Below are positions 56,555 through 64,000 of a stretch of DNA of 64,000 bases, piece by piece. Each line of letters begins with the position of its first letter. The stretch's first letter is position 1. This DNA is from Glandiceps talaboti (lineage: Eukaryota; Hemichordata; Enteropneusta; Spengelidae), in contig NC_135556.1 of the NCBI RefSeq assembly GCF_964340395.1, forward strand, positions 11,001,410 to 11,065,409, given 5' to 3'. Made by a program: the position numbers and the translations under genes. A model generated the notes under the pieces. That model had not been told where the DNA came from. It did no database searches and saw only the letters and a list, made by a program, of their open reading frames with translations.

Positions 56555-56725
56555 TGTTACGAGTCTCAGAGCTAAATTCATTCCATTCAGGATATATTTG
56601 GTAATTTTCATTATGAACACTGTATCATAAAGTTTAAATGCATTTGACTTTATATCATAAAGAGTTCATAATGAAAATTACCAAATATCATGAATGGAAT
56701 GAATTTAGCTCTGAGACTTGCAACA
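56555..56725. mobile_element. 171-bp foldback element
   Basis: Arms at about 56555-56627 and 56649-56725 are inverted copies with a few differences (GAGCTAAATTCATTCCATTC and its complement). A ~20-bp TA-rich loop separates them. Flanks share GTAG, a possible short target duplication. Confidence 0.75.
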
Positions 56726-56881
56726 GTAGTGGTTCATATATGTATACATCTGTAAGTAATAAAATTGGGTTTGAAAAAACATGCTCGGGGTTCTACTTGT
56801 AGATATGTAGTTACAAGGAAGGTAAATTTTGCATGTATAAATAACGACCGCGTTCCGGCGTGGCCCAGTCACCATTTTCCT

Positions 56882-56990
<109 letters not shown>

Positions 56991-56999
56991 CACCTTCTG

Positions 57000-57360
57000 C
57001 TTATGTATCTACAAGCAGATATCCTATCGTGTCGCACCAAATCCGGCAATTTATCTTATTATAGGTACGTTCGTTAACTAGTTATCGCATTGTGAATATA
57101 TTGAGACGTTAATCAAGACAGATCGTCGTTTCACGCTGGTTTTCTTTACCATATATACAAACATTTGTATACGATTTACCAGGTCTTTTAACACTGAATC
57201 ATTATATATACATGTGACTTGGCTTATAAATAATTACATTAATCTGAATCAAGTGACGAGAATGTAGGGTATTGAAAACATTAATTTTGAGAATGGACAC
57301 ACTCAGTGTAATCAGATTGTATTCATCAGTTCATGACACACACATATTAAGATATATCAT
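57000..57360. other. Non-coding interval
   Basis: Nothing recognised. Confidence 0.35.
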
Positions 57361-57840
57361 TCTTATTTCTTCTTTATTCTTCTATCTTCTCCAGTCACTG
57401 AAATAGCTTCTCTCGTCTTCTTTTCTCCTCCCTTCCCTTGCTTTCCTCTCCCCTCCCCTCTCTTCTCTTCCCTTCTTCTCCCCTCTCCATCCTCTCTTCT
57501 CTTACCATCCACACACTTTATTCTTCTCTCCTGTTACCATCCACACACTCTATTTTCTAAACCATTACCAGGCGACCCTCTCTCTAGACCAGATCCTTCG
57601 TTAGTCGAAATCCGCCAGCGAGAAGGATGTAGGCTACCCTCTCTTCGTTCCCCTTCATTTCATTCGCTCCTTCCTTCCTTCTTTCCTTCCTTCCATTCGT
57701 TTTCATTACCATTTCTTCGTGTTTCGTTTTGTTATTGATTTCCTTTGCTTTCATGATTTCTTGCTTTACGTGGCTTGGTCTGCTTTCGTTTCGTTTCGTT
57801 TAGTTTAGTTTCCTTTCTTTTTCTTACCTTACCTTGCCTT
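57361..57840. repeat. Pyrimidine-rich low-complexity tract
   Basis: CTTCTC, CCCTC and CCTT blocks, with short TTTCG and TAGTT runs near 57780-57830. Confidence 0.75.
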
Positions 57841-57849
57841 CCCATGTCT

Positions 57850-58555
<706 letters not shown>

Positions 58556-58559
58556 TAGG

Positions 58560-61500
58560 TTGGTGTAAGGGGTGGTAATGGGGTGAACGTGTATATTCGC
58601 ATATTACACATTTTACACTTAAACCGGAGTTGTTAACAATAGAATTATCTATATTTTTGATAGTACTTTTGGGATAGTACGATTCAATCACATGTATTAA
58701 TGTATTCTGCCTGTCCCAATTCCAATCAACAAAAATTTAGTGGTGTCTTTATTTTCAAAATTAATATTTTACCGTCCTCTCCTATGACATTCATTTCTCT
58801 GATGCAGCCAATCTCCTCTAACCTCGTCCATTCCATTCCATTCCATGCCATGCCATGATATGCCATCCAACAATTTTCTATTTCATCATTGCACTATCTT
58901 CCCTTCACTGTGAATTTGAAAAAACACCCTGAAGTTACTTACAGCATGTCGAAAGCATATCCGTTATCTCAAGTTTGTCAAGTGTATCAAGGGCATATTC
59001 TTGACGTTTTCATCCTAATCCTACTTAGATTTTCACAAATAACAAATGTTATAAGTCATGCGGAAAGACTCGAATGAATATTCCATACATCACTCTCACC
59101 ATAATCGTCAGGGTCTGATCGCCATGGCAACAACTTAATACCGGCTGACACCACTTCATGTGAATAAAAGTGTTTGAACATTACTGTTGCAAGAGCCCGA
59201 CAAGTCCTCAAACTTGGCTGAATGCCAACAAGCACTTGGGGGAAATTAGTCTAATTCTGGTTTACCTGTCGTATAGCGTAACATCACCAACGACACGAAA
59301 AAGGAAAGGCGATGTGTTTGCATGATTTGGATCTCCAATATTTGATTAATCAATGTGTCATATATGTATGTAACTCCAGCTTGCATATATTGTATGGACA
59401 TACTTTAAAACGGTAAATATGATACCCACTCTAATGACACAGACAGGTCAATTCTGTGTACTTTGCACTGGTATTACCAAACAGTGTTGAATTTTTAGAG
59501 TAATAAATAGCTCATCTACATATCGACACCACTAAACAATCTGAGTATGGATTACAATAGTTTTACCCGACGAATATGATACATGTATCAGGTGGCCTTT
59601 TTTCTCTCAGTTTCCCTTAACATGGCCATGCGGATGAGAATTGGGTATTTATTTTGGATTTTGGATTTATAAAACGATTTTTATCATGGCTTCCTACTTG
59701 AAAAATCAATGCGAAACAACACAGACTAAGTCTGTGTTTGCAACTCAGTTACATTGCAAAATGTGTAAAAAGTTTGTTATTGTACGTACAAATTCAACAA
59801 CAAAGAATTTACACATTTGATTAATATATTAAGGACTTGGCATACGTTCTTTCAGATTGATTGTCAGTAGGATGTCACGATACAATTGTTATATAGTAAT
59901 TTAAAATCCAGAATACAATCCTCATCTCCATATGCCATTGGCCACTCTGACCGACTCTGTATAGCTTGGATCAGAACAAAACATAACTTTGCCGAATAGG
60001 TTTGTAAAAACCCATAATGTGACCGCTAATGGTAAGATGGCGACACAACAAAACCGTACCTTGGCATATTATCGTTTATGGTTGAAATTCCTGACTTTTG
60101 ATAAATTTAAATCAAACATGGTTCATAGTATTCTTTAATCTTAATCATCATTACTATGACATCCAGACTATTAATAACCTCTTTTGAAATTAAAGCATCG
60201 TGCACATTCCCTTTTATAGTTTCTCTTCACATTCCCTTTCATAGTCTCCCTTTTTTAGGATCTATTCATTATTATTAATGTGCTACAATGAAAAACATAA
60301 AATTACATGTAAAAATGGGTCATCCTGACGCACTTCTCTTTATTTCATTACTAAAGGTACTGTTGGCCTAAAACATGCCGGATGTGTGTAAATATGTATA
60401 CAAAAGATTACTACATAGTAAAATGATGAATACGAAGTTTATCGCTCTCCTACCCCCCAAAAAACGACCGCTTTACAAATACAATATTTTTATGGCAGCT
60501 GAGACCGTAAAAGTGTTACAAATATCCATAGCAACCAAATAGACAATTCCATCCAGTGTATTTACGGATATGAAATCTAAGCCGATGAAATGATTGACTT
60601 AACACTGCAGGCCGTAGTAGAAAACGCAATTGCATTCACTGAATGCATATGTATTGCCTGAAACACGCCAGTTCTACATTAATAAAGAATATCTAAAGTC
60701 CGTACGGAGGCGTCTACAACAAAATAAACGTTGAGATGTATGCATGCACACGTTATACGGAAGGAGCTGGAAAGGTATTCGTCGAAACTTTTTAACGTGG
60801 TTCACACTTTGGTAAGAATGCTATATCTTGTATTCGAAAAGTCTGACTGGTGAACTTCGAATCGAATTCCATACTATTATGATTGCAGGCATTGAGTTTA
60901 ACAAACATTTACATATATATACACACTTCTTTGACGATAATGAGTTAATACATCATAGACTACCCCCTGAATTAGTCTCCTGATATCCTTCGTCAAATCT
61001 CAAGATTTCTCTTTACAGAGGATTCGATACCACGTTAGCATTTAGACTAACCCTAAATCCATGCTGAATGATAACAAACGATAATGTGTGTGTATACTGA
61101 GTGAATACATGTATTTATGTATTAAAGACCATGCCAAACACAGGAAACATTTTCTGTCAAAATCGATGAACATTATGTCTACACACTACAATTGCATCAT
61201 AAGGTTGGCCATGTGTTATAATTATTCGTATAACCCCACAGACAACAGTCTGTATTGATACGGTCAATATTTTCTGAATTTAACAACGAGACAAACACGC
61301 ACATCCACGTGTCATGGGATCATAATATTGCAATATTTTCTCATACACGAACGAGATCATAAAAATGATGACAATTTTCATTATCAAAACAATATCAAAA
61401 TACCGTTTTTTTTGTACTCTGTTATACAGATCATGTATAAACCGACATCCAACCAACCACCCACACACATACTAACTCACTGACCCTGGGCACTCAATCC

Positions 61501-61625
61501 CCTGGGCACCCACCCACCCACCCACCTACCAACCTATCTCAAATATCCACATGCATAAATGTAAAAGCATTCACCTTTTCGAGAGAACAGTTATTTGTCT
61601 ATTGCCGCATCATGTTACTATAATA
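58560..61625. other. 3-kb interval without genes
   Basis: AT-rich and non-coding. Only a short CCATTCCATTC/CCATGCCATG patch near 58826-58865 was noticed. Confidence 0.4.
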
Positions 61626-61765
61626 AACATCCATCCATCCATTCATCCATCCATCCAACCTCCATCCATCCATCCATCCATCCATCCATCCATCCATGCA
61701 AGCACGTACGCACGCACGTTCGCAGGCAGGCAGGCAGACATACATACAGACAGACAGGCAGCAAG
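61500..61765. repeat. (CCAC)n, (CATC)n and (GCAG/CAGA)n patches
   Basis: CCCACCCACC at about 61508-61530, CATC units at 61627-61698, then GCAGGCAGGCAG and ACAGACAGACAG. Confidence 0.88.
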
Positions 61766-61769
61766 AAAA

Positions 61770-63465
61770 TTAACAATATCTGCAAAACGGATTAAAAAGT
61801 ATCGTAACAGAAGGGATAATAATTTCATATAAAATTAGGGATTATTGAAACTCTATACGGACCAAAATGCATTACAGAGATCAAATCAAGATGTTCTAAC
61901 TCTAAAATTTCACCCATCAATCCACCCACCACTGTGCATTGAATTTTCTCTGAATGCAAAATATTACTGATTCAACTCAACACAAATTGAAACTTAAACG
62001 TACAAATCGATGTGACTTTAATCCATTAACCCGCAAATCATTTCAACCCCAGCAACGTTTTAACTGACTATAATTGTGAAAATTAGATTCACACACACGC
62101 TTGCGACCACCGTATTATTGTGTCTACTTGCTGTTTTAGTTTACCATCCAGAGCACCTTGATTAACATAAGGTGCTACTCGAAACACTAACAGATTTGAC
62201 CTTCGATGGATGTCACCTTCTGTCGGCACATACTCGCGTTGATTAATGTGCTATGAATGTGTTCGAGTGCTAATGGTGTAATACTTGCATGTTGCTCATG
62301 GGCTTAGGAGTTTTATAGGGCAACGGAAATCAAAGAAACTTCATCACTTTTAAAAGACGATCTATTGTAATATTTCATTACTTAAAGTCTGACTACGTGA
62401 TCATATAATTAAATTATTTCGTGCACACAGTGATTGGCGTGATGGATAAATAGAAATGTAATTTCCTTTTTATGTTTCGTTGCGAATGATTAATCTTTTC
62501 AAGTTGTTAAATATTATTACCAATGGGGTGGTATATCTAGGTACTAATATTTACCTTATAATGTCACATACTGGTACCCGCATATACATTCACCAAACTT
62601 CAATTTCACATATTCAATATCGCTTTGTTACCATCGTACAGTGAAATTAATATCGAATGGTGAATGTTATCATGAGAATAAACATATGAATTAAGCACAA
62701 TTTTAGCACTACATAAAAATGCGATATCCTAACACGATGGCATCGGTACTTTTTATATGTCACAAGTCGCGGTATTACACTGTACTGTATATATCACATG
62801 ACATAACCATGACGTCACATTTTGACTTTCTCTATGAGCAACAGATTGTGAACAACCGAATGCAACAATGAAAGGTAAGGTACACACATTTATAACATTT
62901 CTGACGTACGTGCCATTTTCCACAAAAACATTTGCGATCGATACGTTGTTGTATTCACAAGTAAACATTTAATGTAAACGAAATTTATACTCGGACAAAA
63001 ACATAGCCAAAGTATATGTAAATCTGCACATCCTGATAGTATTCCCCGGGGAATATGAACAGAAACGTCATATGTTTGATATCTGAGTGTCCAGCACAAA
63101 TTACATTTAAACCGTCAATTCCAATTCGTCTGTTTACTCACCAGTTTAATTTACTTATCCGGTAAACTAACACAACTAACGCACCGCTGAGTTTAAAATA
63201 TGAGACACATCAATATCTTCGACACATTGTTAGAATGACCGAATTCTTGTTTAATTGGAATTCCTGCACTACTGTTCAGCGTATGATAATGTGATTTTTG
63301 ACAAAAATCAACGCATTGAGACTGTTTTGATAAAATAACAAAATAGGCATGGAGGTAAATCCCGAATCAGCGGTTTGTATAATATGCAGACCTGGTAGAC
63401 TTTTGTGTCAGTTATTACACAGTCTGAAAGTCAATAAGGTTAAAACAGAACGTACTTTGGCTGAA
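61770..63465. other. Non-coding interval
   Basis: Nothing recognised. Confidence 0.35.
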
Positions 63466-63469
63466 CAAT

Positions 63470-63800
63470 CTCAACACTGCTACGTTTCATCATCTGGCGC
63501 GACACAAATCTAACTCACATTTCTACATTTATCGTTTGGCGTGATGCAATTCTAAATAACTTTATTATTATAACCTGGTGCTTAACAAAAATCAGACCAA
63601 CATTGCTACATTTTACTTATTTGAGTTACATCATCCTAGGCGAGCATTGCCAAATAATGATTGCAACAAGTAGAGTGTTTCAGTCTTCTAGTTGGCGAAG
63701 ATCTGCTAAGATAACGGTACCGTAGCTCATTCAGATAAAAATGTAGCAATGTTAGTAAAATGCTTTTTCCCCGCCAGAATGAAATGTAGCAATTTTAGGG
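63470..63800. mobile_element. Short dispersed repeat locus with arms in opposite orientation
   Basis: Forward units (ACTGCTACGTTTCATCATCTGGCGCG, TTCTACATTTATCGTTTGGCG, ATTGCTACATTTTA) fill 63473-63613. Inverted units (AAAATGTAGCAATGTTAG and GAAATGTAGCAATTTTAG) lie at 63739-63797. The centre holds TTGGCGAAGATCTGCTAAGATAAC, related in inverse to 55975-56010. Confidence 0.6.
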
Positions 63801-64000
63801 AGCCTTCAGTAATTATAATGGGAGGGGTCACTTATTACAAATAGGTTCCCTGGATGGCCATAATTTAGAAAATGGGATTAGGGGAGGGTCACGTGTTTTA
63901 CTTTGACTTATTGTATAGTCCAACATTGCATTGTTTTGGGATTGTGGTACCCCATCGCTGCCACCAGTTCTGTATCCCACTGCAGTGTTGGGGTTGGGGG
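63801..64000. other. Window end, non-coding
   Basis: G-rich patches (GGGAGGGGTC, GGGGTTGGGGG); no gene. Confidence 0.4.

Overview
The window is eukaryotic nuclear DNA from an animal. It has intron-split genes with canonical GT/AG boundaries, animal extracellular domain modules, dense microsatellites and several classes of transposable element. The domain mix (TSP1, SRCR, CCP and a fibrinogen-like domain in one gene), a PLAC8 gene, Penelope-like elements and a DIRS element suggest a marine invertebrate, either a lophotrochozoan or a non-vertebrate deuterostome. The sequence alone does not let me choose between them.

Host genes. (1) 1103-7524 (+) is the 3' part of a secreted mosaic gene: TSP1, TSP1-like, SRCR (two exons), TSP1, CCP/sushi, then a fibrinogen-related domain (FReD) ending in a stop. 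All internal exons are phase 1-1. The signal peptide and first exons lie beyond the left edge. (2) 15315-22433 (+) is a complete four-exon PLAC8/cornifelin-type gene of 158 residues. (3) 41111-40416 (-) is one coding exon of an unrecognised polytopic membrane protein, with a candidate 5' non-coding exon near 42319 and no downstream exon found. I see no convincing host coding sequence right of about 42.5 kb.

Mobile elements. A Penelope-like element (PLE) at 2844-4677 sits in the SRCR intron of gene 1. It is bounded by identical 144-bp inverted pseudo-LTRs, each carrying a hammerhead-ribozyme motif. A second, truncated and broken PLE of another subfamily lies at 8941-10150. A 73-bp perfect inverted pair of its hammerhead region stands without a coding body at 22726-22875. 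A 32-bp end scrap is at 13741-13772. All these ends abut (TA)n tracts. At 31619-36682 (-) is a DIRS tyrosine-recombinase retrotransposon that looks whole, with identical 102-bp inverted repeats, an internal complementary region matching both termini, and overlapping Gag/YR and RT frames.

Short DNA elements. These include a perfect 232-bp palindrome with 10-bp target duplication (14370-14601), a 2.2-kb inverted-repeat element whose arms are 28-bp minisatellites (37357-39581), two smaller foldback elements (309-519, 56555-56725), a family with a ~114-bp tandem core (19147-20478, 27890-28320, partial at 22617-23300), and a dispersed short repeat carried in both orientations at four loci (30.1, 53.3, 55.7 and 63.5 kb).

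Most of the remaining sequence is AT-rich non-coding DNA with long microsatellites: (TA)n, (GT)n, (TATG)n, (CTGT)n, (CAC/ATC)n, (CTAA)n and (ATACT)n. These produce many long but meaningless open frames.
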